A stretch of 64,000 bases of DNA from Allomuricauda sp. (GCA_017795045.1 CP051244.1:3535527-3599526), one strand, 5' to 3'; positions 27,784 to 37,153 are shown, counted from the stretch's first letter. The notes: a model not told the origin generated them from the sequence alone. Numbers and translations: made by a program.

Positions 27784-30405
27784 TCATAAAGTCAATCGAT
27801 AGGTGAGTTTCATCAAGAAAATATTCTCCGGTTTTTGCCCAAAAATGCCCGACTCCAATCCGCGGGTCAAACTGGCTGATGGGTCCATGAAGTTGGATAT
27901 CCCCTGCGACCAGACCAAAAACAGCTCCGACCCCGGGATGTATTCCCAACGTACCACCAAATTGGACCGAAACTCCACCAAGGAAAAATCTGGATCATCG
28001 AAACTGTAATCCACAGTGCCGTCCAAATTTTCATCCACCACATACATTTCCGTATCGGACTGCCTAACTATCTGCCCTTCTTCCAACAATTCATAGCGAT
28101 CAAAAAGATTTTCCGCCACTGGATTGGTGATGTAGTTGAAATGGGAATACCGCCCCCGAGCAATAAAAGGCTGCCCATAGTATTGAATGGTGAGGTTGGG
28201 ATTTATAGTGTAGTTCACCCGAATGGCCGCGCTCAATGTTTTATTGTCTATTTCCGAAGTAATGTATCTGGGCATCCCATTGAATTGGGTCTCCGTGACA
28301 TATTGGGTTCTATGGGGGTATCTGGCATACTGTGGACTAAAGGATACGCTCAACGCATTGGAGGGCTGATAGGTAATCCCGCCTGTAAATTCAAAAATGG
28401 TGAAGTGGCCTTGCTTGGCTTCCGAATAGAGCAGATCGGCACTAAACCGTAGTTTTTTCCGCAAATCGGTATTGGCAATGAACCAGACAAAATTTTCCCG
28501 TGAGAGCTTGAATCGTGGACCTCCCTGCAAGTGCGCCGTACGATAATTTATGGGGATATGCCCCCCGCCCACATCAAAGCCCCAATTGTTCAAAAAAGTG
28601 CCATCGGCCCCAAATTGGTATTGCATGCGGTTGCGGTTCCCTTCAAAATCAAAACTGTTGAAGTAATTAAAATTGGCCCCTACTCTCCTAAATTTTCCCA
28701 TTTGGCGGGTAGATTCGTAGGCCACCGTATTGTATTGGCGAAACTCATCGGTCTGCCTCAAAAATCCAATATCGTTGACCTCGAGCTCCGGGGATTTCCA
28801 AAAAGCGCCAATGGTATATCGCAAATTACCACCGCCCACTTTTCCATACTCCAATTTCCCTCCGGTTCCCGCCAAGGAGGTTCGGGTGGAATCCACCTCC
28901 ACATGACCCGCATCCGTACGTTGGAACAAATGGGTCAAGGTATTTTGGGTCGCCGCAATGGCCTCCCTACTTCCCTTTACCTTGCTAAAAATGGAATAGC
29001 CCATGAGGTAGTAGTTCCGGTTGCTCCATTGGTGTTTAAAGTCCAACCCACCCGAATAGGCATCGGTATGCAAAAAATTGAGTTGGTCGGGTACATCAAA
29101 CCGATTGGTGGCCGTTACGATACCCCCTACGTATGAATTGTTGTTATTAAAGTCTTTCTGTAATCGCCCCACAAAATAATTGGTAAGCGGTTCCACCAAT
29201 TCCTCGCTTCGCTCCCCATTGGTGTCGATTTCGGCATACTCCTTGGCCGTTAAACTCTCCATAACCCCTATGGACCACCCATTCTTGGTCTTTCCCGAAA
29301 ATTTGGCCGCACCAAGAATAGTAGTGTTTCCCGGTCGGTCCACATATTGGTCACCAGACACACTGGGGTATCCTTGCGGGGTCCTTCCTATGCGCCTCGA
29401 ATAAAATAGATTGTCCGAGGCATGCGAAAATCTGTAATCAAAAATGTTCTTGTTCTCTACAAAAAAGGGACGCCGTTCCTGAAAAAATATCTGGAAGCCA
29501 TCCAAGGCAATGGCCGAAGGGTCGGCCTCCACCTGTCCAAAATCGGGGTTCACGGTGAGATCCAACGTAAGGTCATTGGTCACCCCAATCTTGGCATCCA
29601 CTCCCCCGTTCAACTTAAAATCATTGCCATCCCTAAAGGGATTTCCCTCCTCTTTTTCATAGGTTTTTAGCTGCGTTACCGTAAAAGGCTGTATTTCCAA
29701 CTGATTTTGAGGGGTAAGGTTTTTTAATCCATGGAGTTCCCCAAACTCACTGACCCAGCCCGGAGCATCTTGGGGAATGCGCTGCCAAACGGAGCGCTCC
29801 TCATTTCTAAAATAACGCCGTAGCACCTGAAGCCCCCACACCTGTTCCTTATCAGCATTAAACCTCAGTTGGCTCAATGGAATTCTTATTTCGGCGATCC
29901 AACCCTCATCATCAATCTGGGTTTTGGTTACCCAAATGGGGTTCCAACTACTGTCCCAATCATCTCCGTTGTTAGAGATAAATTCATCCCCCCGCACCCC
30001 AGCCACCGTTGCCGTAAAGGAAAATGCAGTTCGTAGGTCGTGGTAGCTGTCAATTTCCACTTCCACCCAATCGCCATCAAAGGTATCCCTACGGCCCATG
30101 CGCCGAACAATACTGTCCGGCGCCGCATCAAAGGCCCGTATGCCAAAATAGATGTATTTGGCATCGTAAATGATCTTGAACTTGGTCTGAAAGCTAGGTG
30201 GGGTATTTTCATCTGGTCGGACCTCGATAAAATCACCGCCCCACTCCACGATATCCCATACTGGATCGTCCATGGCCCCATCAATGATTGGTGTTCGTCC
30301 ATCTTCAATGGCCATGGTGGTATACTTCTTTTTTTCAATGATCTGGGCATCCAAGACCTGGATAGAAGCCAGCAAAACAGCTGGCCACAAAAAAATCTTT
30401 CCCAT
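27784..30405 (-). CDS. DUF5916 outer-membrane protein with CBM9-like domain
   Basis: The 873-residue protein has a signal peptide (about 1-20). The N-terminal domain (about 35-215) is a carbohydrate-binding family 9-like fold, with IIDGAMDDPVW, YIYFGIRAFD and WIAEIRIPLSQLRF. The rest, from about 240 to the terminal aromatic-ended MKLTYRLTL, is rich in alternating beta strands and is expected to form an outer-membrane barrel; VNPDFGQVEADP and FFQERRPFFVE are DUF5916 hallmarks. Function is unknown. It is the first gene of an operon with a YD-like repeat protein, an NTF2-like lipoprotein and an M13 peptidase, so a cell-surface role connected with peptides or proteins is possible. Confidence 0.85.
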   Translation of the reverse strand: MGKIFLWPAVLLASIQVLDAQIIEKKKYTTMAIEDGRTPIIDGAMDDPVWDIVEWGGDFIEVRPDENTPPSFQTKFKIIYDAKYIYFGIRAFDAAPDSIVRRMGRRDTFDGDWVEVEIDSYHDLRTAFSFTATVAGVRGDEFISNNGDDWDSSWNPIWVTKTQIDDEGWIAEIRIPLSQLRFNADKEQVWGLQVLRRYFRNEERSVWQRIPQDAPGWVSEFGELHGLKNLTPQNQLEIQPFTVTQLKTYEKEEGNPFRDGNDFKLNGGVDAKIGVTNDLTLDLTVNPDFGQVEADPSAIALDGFQIFFQERRPFFVENKNIFDYRFSHASDNLFYSRRIGRTPQGYPSVSGDQYVDRPGNTTILGAAKFSGKTKNGWSIGVMESLTAKEYAEIDTNGERSEELVEPLTNYFVGRLQKDFNNNNSYVGGIVTATNRFDVPDQLNFLHTDAYSGGLDFKHQWSNRNYYLMGYSIFSKVKGSREAIAATQNTLTHLFQRTDAGHVEVDSTRTSLAGTGGKLEYGKVGGGNLRYTIGAFWKSPELEVNDIGFLRQTDEFRQYNTVAYESTRQMGKFRRVGANFNYFNSFDFEGNRNRMQYQFGADGTFLNNWGFDVGGGHIPINYRTAHLQGGPRFKLSRENFVWFIANTDLRKKLRFSADLLYSEAKQGHFTIFEFTGGITYQPSNALSVSFSPQYARYPHRTQYVTETQFNGMPRYITSEIDNKTLSAAIRVNYTINPNLTIQYYGQPFIARGRYSHFNYITNPVAENLFDRYELLEEGQIVRQSDTEMYVVDENLDGTVDYSFDDPDFSLVEFRSNLVVRWEYIPGSELFLVWSQGISNFMDPSASLTRGLESGIFGQKPENIFLMKLTYRLTL

Positions 30406-30633
30406 GTGATTGTTTTACGCACCAGCCTGCATTGACTTCAATCCGGATGGATTGTTTTTGATATAGGTGATGACTGTCGTTTTTTGATTGATTTGATTGA
30501 CATTTCCGGCTAAATTTAACCGATGCCCCCTTCCAACTTTCCAAAAAGAATTGGATGCCTATTATTTTGATATGAGCGCACAAGTATCTGATTTGAAATG
30601 CCCTTATCCTGAAATGGAAAAATCAATTTTCAG

Positions 30634-30663
30634 TTTGCGTACCCCAATTGTTTCCTATTTTCG
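30634..30663 (+). promoter_or_regulatory. Promoter for the LytTR/LytS pair
   Basis: TTTG at 30634-30637 and TATTTTCG at 30656-30663 are separated by 18 bases. They match the Bacteroidota -33/-7 arrangement with one mismatch in the -7 box. The box ends 14 bases before the response regulator ATG. Confidence 0.4.
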
Positions 30664-30677
30664 CCTAAATTGCATCG

Positions 30678-31451
30678 ATGGCATATAGGGTAATCATTGT
30701 AGATGACGAATTGTTGGCCCGTAAACGGATTACCGAACTGTTGGGCACAAGAAAGGAGTTCCTGATTGAGGCAGAATGCGCCAATGGGGAGGAAGCCATT
30801 GAACAGATCAACACCTTGGCCCCTGATGTGCTTTTTTTGGATGTGGAACTGAAAGACCTCACCGGTTTTGATGTGCTCCAAAGCCTATCCCTCCAAAGCA
30901 TCCCACTCATTGTTTTCATTACCGCTTATGATAGTTATGCCATCCAGGCTTTTAACAACTATGCGCTGGATTTTCTGCTAAAGCCCTTTAAGAACCACCG
31001 CTTTTTTGAAACCTTGGACCGTATAGAGGAACGAATGAAACTCAATAACTACGGGACCGATATGAGGCAATTTTTGTTGGATATCCAAGGAAATCTTGGA
31101 AATCCTCCAAACACCATGGCTTCCCGGTTTCCCATTAGAGAGAACAACCGAACGGTTTTTTTGAACAAGGACCGCATCAAATATATCTGTGCTTCCAGCT
31201 ATTATTCGGATATCCACAGTATTGAGAAGAAATATACGGTAAGGGATTCGCTCAAGAACTTAATGGTACAGTTGAATACCTCCAATTTTGTACGGATCCA
31301 CCGATCCACGATCATCAATGTGGACCATATGTTGGAGTTGGTGCATTCGGATTACAACGAAATGGATGTTCGGATGCAAGATCAGGAACTGTTCCGGATC
31401 AGTAAATCATACAAAAAGGATTTTCTTAAAAAATTGGGGTTGGCACCATGA
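30678..31451 (+). CDS. LytTR-type response regulator
   Basis: The 257-residue protein has a receiver domain (1-120): acidic pair D9-D10 in IIVDDE, phosphoacceptor D55 in VLFLDVEL, ITAYD and the LLKPF lysine. A C-terminal LytTR DNA-binding domain (about 145-250) follows, with NRTVFLNKDRIKYICASSYYSDIH and FVRIHRSTIINVDHM. It is a LytR/AlgR-type regulator partnered with the next gene, whose start overlaps its stop (ATGA). The TonB receptor immediately downstream is a likely target, though this is inferred from position only. Confidence 0.92.
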   Translation: MAYRVIIVDDELLARKRITELLGTRKEFLIEAECANGEEAIEQINTLAPDVLFLDVELKDLTGFDVLQSLSLQSIPLIVFITAYDSYAIQAFNNYALDFLLKPFKNHRFFETLDRIEERMKLNNYGTDMRQFLLDIQGNLGNPPNTMASRFPIRENNRTVFLNKDRIKYICASSYYSDIHSIEKKYTVRDSLKNLMVQLNTSNFVRIHRSTIINVDHMLELVHSDYNEMDVRMQDQELFRISKSYKKDFLKKLGLAP

Positions 31452-32533
31452 AGAAGCTTTTGAAGAAATACGGGGAAAGACCTTTGATCATCTATTTGGT
31501 GGTCTTTTACACCTTTATTGCCTTTGTGGATTTTCTGCGGAACTTTTACTTTTTGTACAGTGGCCCAAGACGGGTCACCAACGATTTTACCGGGCTGGTT
31601 TTGGTAAGTGTTGTTGATTGGGCATTTGTAATCCTTTTTATGTGCTCCGTTTCCTTGCTGACCAAATACCTTCTGATAAAAAGGGTATCCTGGACAAAGA
31701 TCATCCCATTGCATATTGTGCTGAGCATTTTGCAGAGCTACCTTGTTGGGTTTATCTCACCTTTGTTGCTCACTTACGAACTGATAACCATTGAACTTGG
31801 CTTTTTTGAAAAGGTCACCCATACCTTTTTGTTCAATGTCACCACCAATATCTTGCTCTACAGCTCCATGATCTTGATTATCTATGCCTATTTCTATCTG
31901 CAACAGGTAAAAAATCAGGAGATACGGAACAAGGTCCTTGAGAACAGCCTGATCAAGTTCAAGCTCAAAACCTTGGAAAGCCAGCTCAACCCCCACTTTC
32001 TGTTCAATACCTTGAACAGTATTTCCAGCCTAATCCCCAAAAATCCGGATACCGCCCAGGATATGGTGGCCGATATCAGTTTTCTATTGCGAAAGTTCCT
32101 GAGTATCGATGACAAGAATTTCATCACCATTCGCGAAGAACTGGAAATCTTGGAGTATTACACCAATATTTTAAAGCAGCGTTTTCAAGAAGACCTGGTC
32201 ATCACACAGGAAGTAGAGGAGTCCATTCTGCATAAACAGATTCCCCGACTGTTGATACAGCCCATCATTGAAAATTCCATCAAGCATGGATTCTCTCAGG
32301 AAAACAAAAAATTGAACATACATCTGTCCATTCAGGAAAAGGAAGGCTCCATTTTACTGTCCGTGGAAAACAACGGCAAAAAAATCCCCAAATACCCCAT
32401 TTACTCCAACAGTGGTATTGGCATCATCAACATCAAGGAACGGTTACAGGCACTATATCATGGAAAATCCAATTTTCATTTTGAAAATATGCCCCATGGG
32501 GTAAAGACAGTGATCACCATTCCCATGGCCTAG
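31448..32533 (+). CDS. LytS-type sensor histidine kinase
   Basis: The 361-residue membrane protein has four hydrophobic segments in residues 10-150. A short coil leads to the His_kinase domain: ESQLNPHFLFNTLNSI with H183 as the phosphorylated residue, and a HATPase with IIENSIKHGFSQ (N box) and SNSGIGIINIKERL (G box). It has no large periplasmic sensor, so the signal is probably sensed within the membrane. It overlaps the response regulator by four bases and forms a two-component system with it. Confidence 0.92.
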   Translation: MKKLLKKYGERPLIIYLVVFYTFIAFVDFLRNFYFLYSGPRRVTNDFTGLVLVSVVDWAFVILFMCSVSLLTKYLLIKRVSWTKIIPLHIVLSILQSYLVGFISPLLLTYELITIELGFFEKVTHTFLFNVTTNILLYSSMILIIYAYFYLQQVKNQEIRNKVLENSLIKFKLKTLESQLNPHFLFNTLNSISSLIPKNPDTAQDMVADISFLLRKFLSIDDKNFITIREELEILEYYTNILKQRFQEDLVITQEVEESILHKQIPRLLIQPIIENSIKHGFSQENKKLNIHLSIQEKEGSILLSVENNGKKIPKYPIYSNSGIGIINIKERLQALYHGKSNFHFENMPHGVKTVITIPMA

Positions 32534-32664
32534 AACATTCAATGCACCTTAAAAGTCATTCACATCAAATACATGGTCAACAGATTCTATTTTATCCAAT
32601 TACGTTTAGAAAATCCGAGTTTAGCAACAGTTTTCAAAACAATGGTTTTGTTTGATGATTTATG

Positions 32665-32693
32665 CTAAAGCCAACTATTTAAGTTGGCTTTAG
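32665..32693 (+). terminator. Hairpin between the kinase gene and the TonB receptor gene
   Basis: A perfect 12-bp inverted repeat, CTAAAGCCAACT (32665-32676) and AGTTGGCTTTAG (32682-32693), encloses the loop ATTTA. TTCTTAT follows, a weak T tract. It could terminate the two-component transcript. Because it ends only 19 bases before the receptor ATG, it could also control translation or expression of the receptor. Confidence 0.6.
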
Positions 32694-32712
32694 TTCTTAT
32701 AGCTACACAGGT

Positions 32713-35124
32713 ATGGTTAAAAAAATAGGGGTACTGCTATTTCTTGCAGTCGTAGGTCAAGCGTTTGCACAAACTTCGTTCAAGGGAAAAATAGTGGATT
32801 CCAATAATGCCGCCATCGCCTTTGCCAATGTGGTGGCCATGAGCAAGTCCGATTCGACCTTATTAAAAGGTGCCATCACCGATATGGACGGGTTGTTCAA
32901 CATTGATGTAAAACAACCACAAAACAGCTATTTATCCATTTCCTATGTAGGTTTTCAGACCAAAACCGTGACCGACCTATCCAACACAAGCTTGGGCAAC
33001 ATTACTTTGGAAGACCAGACCCAAGCGCTTGAAGAAGTTGCCGTGGTAGGTCAAAAACCCTTTATCCAAAAAGAACAGGACAAGCTGGTACTCAATGTAG
33101 AGAACAGTATCGTGAACACGGGAAACTCCACCATGGAGTTGTTGGAAAAAGCCCCAGGGGTCATCATAGATCAAGATGATGTTATATCCCTCAGTGGTCG
33201 CACCGGGGTACGAATCTATATGGATGGCAAGGACACCCGATTACAAGGGGAACAATTGGCCAATTTACTGCGTAGCCTGCCTTCTTCCAATATCGAGAAA
33301 ATAGAGATCATTACCAATCCCTCAGTTCGTTATGAGGCACAGGGCAATGCGGGTATCATCAATATTGTCACCAAAAAAGGGAAACTGTATGGTACCAATG
33401 GAAGTATTACCCTGAGCCCGGGATACGGGCGTTATTTCAGATGGAACAGCGCCATGGACTTTAACCACAGAACCGAAAAATTGAATCTCTACGGTCAGTA
33501 TTCCTATACCGACCGCAATCAATACCAAGAAATTGTCATTGATAGGATATTCTTGAATGGAGACGAGCCCCAAGGCTATTACGACCTTCAAAATGATTTT
33601 GAATTGCCTTTAAAAACCCATACCGGAAGGTTAGGGTTGGACTATACGGTAAGCGAGAAGACCACACTCGGGGTTCTGTTCACCGGACTCAACAACAACA
33701 CCAAAAATATTTCCACCAGCAACGTATTAGGGTACAACACGGACTGGGATCTAATTTCGGAGGAGAACACCTCTACGGACATCGCCTCCGAATGGAACCA
33801 GTTTACAGCCAACCTTAACGCCAGACACAACTTTGTGAACAAAAGTGCCCTGAACTTCAATTTTGACCATGCCCGTTACAGCAATTGGTCCGACCAAAGG
33901 TTTGTTTCCAATTTCGACTTTTTTGAAAGCAATACCACTGCCCAAGACATTCTTTTGGGGGATGTGGACGGTTTCCTGAACCTCACCGGAATCACTGTGG
34001 ATTATGAACTGCCCTTTAAAAATGGAGATCGTTTTGAGGCCGGTTGGAAAAACACTTGGGTGAAATCGGATAACGACTTGGCCTATGTGAATGAGAACAA
34101 CGGGGTCACCACCCCAAACACCAACCTCAGCAACCATTTCATCTATGATGAAGATATATATGCGGGCTATGTGAGCTATAACATCAACCGTGAAAAATGG
34201 AATGCGCAAGTGGGGCTACGGGCCGAAAACACTTCTGTTATTGGCAACCAGATTACCACCAACACGGTCAATACAATGGATTATTTGAACCTGTTTCCCA
34301 CAGCTTCCTACAACTATACGTTTAACGAAAAGCATACCTTGGGTGTATCGGCGGGCAGGCGTATTGACCGTCCCGGTTATGGCCAGCTCAATCCCTTTCG
34401 CACCTTTGTGAACACCAATACCTACCGTGAGGGAAATCCCTATCTGCAACCCCAGTTCACGTGGGTAAGTGAGGTCAATTACACCTTCAAACAGCGTTAC
34501 TATTTTGCATTTAATTTAGGGATTACAGAAGACCATTTGACCATGGCCATCATTCGTGACGGGGATGAAGAGGTGGTCATCGTGCGTCCCATCAACATCG
34601 ACAGACTGAAAAGCTATTCCTTTGTGGCCAGTCTTCCCATACAGTTCAGCAATTGGTGGCAGAGCAATTGGAACCTCAACGCATCCATCAATGATTTTGA
34701 TGGAGAGATCAATGGGTTCAATTTTGACCGCAGCAATCCTGTGGTAAGTCTCAACACCAACCACAGTTTTGGATTGGGGAACGGTTACCGATTACAGGCC
34801 GGGGCGTTTTATCTCTTCCCCCACTATGGAAGCATTACCCGGGCCGAGACCATTTCGTCCTTTTCCGTGGGACTCCAGAAAAACTTGTTCAAGGATGCCA
34901 TGACGCTACGGTTCAATATCAATGACATTTTCTGGAACCAATACCCCACTGGAAGAACCGCTTTTGGCAATCTGGACGATTCCTTCACCAGCTACCGGGA
35001 CACCCGTTACGCCACCCTTTCCATTTCTTGGCGATTTGGAAAACAGTCGGTACAGCCGGTTCGTAGAAGGCAGTCCGAAATCCAACAGGAAATGGACCGG
35101 GCACGACAACAAAACGAAGGGTAA
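32713..35124 (+). CDS. TonB-dependent receptor (outer membrane beta-barrel family)
   Basis: The 803-residue outer-membrane protein has a signal peptide (about 1-19, ending AFAQ). It then has a carboxypeptidase-like regulatory domain (about 20-105, with GKIVDSNNAAIAFANVVAM and LSISYVGFQT), a plug domain (about 115-225, with LNVENSIVNTGNSTMELLEKAPGV and IEKIEIITNPSVRYEAQGNAGIINIVTKKG) and an OMP_b-brl_3-type barrel ending in SISWRFGKQ. It has no SusD partner. It follows the LytTR/LytS genes by 180 bases. Receptors of this subfamily are poorly characterised; metal chelates or peptides are possible substrates. Confidence 0.88.
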   Translation: MVKKIGVLLFLAVVGQAFAQTSFKGKIVDSNNAAIAFANVVAMSKSDSTLLKGAITDMDGLFNIDVKQPQNSYLSISYVGFQTKTVTDLSNTSLGNITLEDQTQALEEVAVVGQKPFIQKEQDKLVLNVENSIVNTGNSTMELLEKAPGVIIDQDDVISLSGRTGVRIYMDGKDTRLQGEQLANLLRSLPSSNIEKIEIITNPSVRYEAQGNAGIINIVTKKGKLYGTNGSITLSPGYGRYFRWNSAMDFNHRTEKLNLYGQYSYTDRNQYQEIVIDRIFLNGDEPQGYYDLQNDFELPLKTHTGRLGLDYTVSEKTTLGVLFTGLNNNTKNISTSNVLGYNTDWDLISEENTSTDIASEWNQFTANLNARHNFVNKSALNFNFDHARYSNWSDQRFVSNFDFFESNTTAQDILLGDVDGFLNLTGITVDYELPFKNGDRFEAGWKNTWVKSDNDLAYVNENNGVTTPNTNLSNHFIYDEDIYAGYVSYNINREKWNAQVGLRAENTSVIGNQITTNTVNTMDYLNLFPTASYNYTFNEKHTLGVSAGRRIDRPGYGQLNPFRTFVNTNTYREGNPYLQPQFTWVSEVNYTFKQRYYFAFNLGITEDHLTMAIIRDGDEEVVIVRPINIDRLKSYSFVASLPIQFSNWWQSNWNLNASINDFDGEINGFNFDRSNPVVSLNTNHSFGLGNGYRLQAGAFYLFPHYGSITRAETISSFSVGLQKNLFKDAMTLRFNINDIFWNQYPTGRTAFGNLDDSFTSYRDTRYATLSISWRFGKQSVQPVRRRQSEIQQEMDRARQQNEG

Positions 35125-35190
35125 CCATAAATTTCTGCTTGGGGTTTACTTTAAAAAAGTTCTAACTTTAATGCTCGAACTTTTGCGAAG

Positions 35191-36552
35191 TTGTATACCA
35201 TCATCGACATAGAGACCACTGGGAACGGAATCAAGGGGAACAAAATCACCGAAATTGCCATTTTTAAGTTTGATGGTACCCAGATTGTGGAGGAATTCAC
35301 TTCCTTGGTGAACCCGCAATGTCCCATTCCGTATTTTATTACCGGACTTACGGGAATTGATGACCAGATGGTGCAAAATGCCCCCACTTTCCCTGAAATT
35401 GCAGAAAAGGTTCTGGCCCTAACGCAAGACTGCATCTTTGTCGCCCATGCCGTGAATTTTGATTACGGGGTAATCAAAGAGGAGTTTCGGAGCATAGGGA
35501 TGGACTTTACCCGAAAAAAACTGTGCACGGTTCGCTTGTCCCGAAAACTCATTCCCGGATTGCGATCTTATAGCTTGGGAAAGCTCTGCTCTGCGGTTCA
35601 AATTCCGTTAACAGACCGACACCGGGCCCGGGGCGATGCCCATGCCACTACCCTGCTGTTCCAAAAATTGTTGAACACCCCCAATTCGGAACCGGTGTTC
35701 CAAAAATTCCTCAATGCCCGAAGCCAAGAAGCCACTTTGCCGCCTCACTTGCCCAAATCGGTTTTCAATAAAATCCCGGCCCAACCGGGCATCTACTATT
35801 TTAAGAACCAAAATGGGGAAATCATTTATGTGGGAAAGGCCATTAACCTGAAAAAAAGGGTGCTTGGCCATTTTTACGACAAGAGCGCCAAGGAAATCCA
35901 GCTCTGTAGCGAAACGGCCGATATCGATTTTAAACTGTCGGGCAGTGAATTGGTGGCGCTGCTCATGGAATCGGCGGAAATTAAACGTTTATTTCCCTTA
36001 TACAACCGGGCCCAAAAGCGAACGGTACGGCAATACGCTATTTTTCAGTATGAGGATAGAAATGGAATCACCCATTTGGCCTATAATTCCATGAAAGGGG
36101 CTCCCAACCCCATAAAGATTTTTTACAACCAAACCGATTGTAGGGCCTACTTGCATGAAATGTGCAAAAATTTTGCGCTATGCCCCAAGTATTGCCATCT
36201 GCAACAAACGCAATCTGCCTGTTCCCATCATGAGATTACCAGTTGCGAGGGGATATGCCGGGGTGAGGAATCCATCGATGATTACAACCAAAAAGTGAAA
36301 AACGCCATTCTAGAAACCAAATCCTTGGAAACAGAGGTCAGGGTCATCAAGGAGAAAGGTAGAAACCCAGAGGAAAGTGCCGTAGTCCTCATTGCTGAAG
36401 GGGTGTACAAAGGGTATGGTTTTATTGATCAAGAGCTGGAGGTGTCTTCTTTGAAGGATATTGAGGCGCACATCATTCCACAGAAACACACTTTGGAAAC
36501 GCAACGTATTGTGGAGGCCTTGTTACCCAAGTTGGAGTCTTTTGTGTTGTAA
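35191..36552 (+). CDS. DnaQ-like 3'-5' exonuclease fused to a GIY-YIG nuclease
   Basis: The 453-residue protein starts at a TTG codon giving MYTIIDIETTG; no in-frame ATG lies upstream before the exonuclease motif, so TTG is required. Residues 1-165 are a DEDDh exonuclease (DIETTG, HAVNFDYGVI, HRARGDAHAT). Residues about 195-275 are a GIY-YIG domain (QPGIYYFKNQNGEIIYVGKAINLKKRV), as in UvrC and Cho. The remainder is helical with cysteines (CPKYCHL, CEGICRG). This fusion is known in many bacteria and is linked to DNA repair; it is similar to the polC/uvrC-type composite proteins. It has no UvrC C-terminal nuclease. Confidence 0.88.
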   Translation: MYTIIDIETTGNGIKGNKITEIAIFKFDGTQIVEEFTSLVNPQCPIPYFITGLTGIDDQMVQNAPTFPEIAEKVLALTQDCIFVAHAVNFDYGVIKEEFRSIGMDFTRKKLCTVRLSRKLIPGLRSYSLGKLCSAVQIPLTDRHRARGDAHATTLLFQKLLNTPNSEPVFQKFLNARSQEATLPPHLPKSVFNKIPAQPGIYYFKNQNGEIIYVGKAINLKKRVLGHFYDKSAKEIQLCSETADIDFKLSGSELVALLMESAEIKRLFPLYNRAQKRTVRQYAIFQYEDRNGITHLAYNSMKGAPNPIKIFYNQTDCRAYLHEMCKNFALCPKYCHLQQTQSACSHHEITSCEGICRGEESIDDYNQKVKNAILETKSLETEVRVIKEKGRNPEESAVVLIAEGVYKGYGFIDQELEVSSLKDIEAHIIPQKHTLETQRIVEALLPKLESFVL

Positions 36553-36672
36553 GTGATTGACACGAATTGCACGAATTCCACAAATATTCATGACACTTTT
36601 ACTGTCATTCTGAGCAGAGGGAAGAATCTCTTCACAGACACGAATCACACAGATTGACACGAATATGCCCTT

Positions 36673-36774
36673 GGTCATTTCGAACGGTCATCCTGAGCGC
36701 AGTCGAAGGGTAAAGTGAGAAATCCAAAATGGGAAAGAGATTTCTCGGTCGCTACGCTCATTTCGAAATGACAG
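36673..36774. repeat. Interspersed repeat copy 1 with terminal inverted ends
   Basis: This 102-base element starts GGTCATTTCGAA and ends TTCGAAATGACAG, so its ends are inverted repeats. It is about 94 percent identical to 36913-37014 (about six differences by eye). No open reading frame is inside, so it is MITE-like in form. Confidence 0.7.
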
Positions 36775-36786
36775 CTTGTTTTCCTT

Positions 36787-36860
36787 GGTCATTTCGACCG
36801 CATGGGAGAAATCTATGAAGGAAAAGGGACTTCTCGGTAGCAAGCTCCCTCGAGATGACA
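36787..36860. repeat. Shorter related repeat
   Basis: This 74-base relative starts GGTCATTTCGACC and ends CTCGAGATGACA. It shares the GAGAAATCT core seen in the two 102-base copies but is diverged inside. Confidence 0.5.
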
Positions 36861-36874
36861 AGGCACTACGGTGG

Positions 36875-36895
36875 ATTCCGCATCAAGTGCGGAAT
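36875..36895. repeat. Hairpin repeat (ATTCCGCA type)
   Basis: ATTCCGCA (36875-36882) pairs with TGCGGAAT (36888-36895) around TCAAG and is followed by GACAG. It is the same type as the hairpin at 2979-2998. Confidence 0.55.
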
Positions 36896-36912
36896 GACAG
36901 CTCGTTTTTCTG

Positions 36913-37014
36913 GGTCATTTAGAACGGTCATCCTGAGCGCAGTCGAAGGGTGACGTGAGAAATCTAAAATGGGAAAGAGATTTCTCAATCGCTACGCTCA
37001 TTTCGAAATGACAG
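36913..37014. repeat. Interspersed repeat copy 2
   Basis: This second 102-base copy lies exactly 240 bases after copy 1, with about six substitutions and no gaps seen. Both copies are in the same orientation, with the 5' end GGTCATTT and the 3' end TTTCGAAATGACAG. Confidence 0.7.
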
Positions 37015-37090
37015 TACCAGTAAGCACATCTTGATTGCACCTTCGTACGCTCTGGATATCAACTCGATGTGGCATGAAACCGATGTGTAT

Positions 37091-37117
37091 AAAAAAAGGG
37101 AGACTGTAAAGCCTCCC
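37091..37117 (-). terminator. Intrinsic terminator of the BspA-type lipoprotein gene
   Basis: Read on the minus strand, GGGAGGCTTTACAGTCTCCC forms a stem with one mismatch and is followed by seven T residues. It lies about 36 bases after the stop codon at 37154. Confidence 0.8.
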
Positions 37118-37153
37118 ACTTAACCTACTTAAATGAACAAAAATGAATCATGA

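Larger units (their letters stand above)
36553..37153. other. Gene-free region dominated by interspersed repeats
   Basis: No credible gene was found in this 601-base gap. It holds a 13-base direct repeat GATTGACACGAAT (36555-36567 and 36652-36664), two near-identical 102-base elements, a related 74-base element, a hairpin repeat and a terminator for the minus-strand surface lipoprotein. The repeats are listed separately. Confidence 0.6.

Noticed and set aside
32713-35124. SusC/SusD glycan-uptake locus
   Set aside because: The receptor lacks a SusD-type lipoprotein neighbour and belongs to the OMP_b-brl_3 type rather than SusC.
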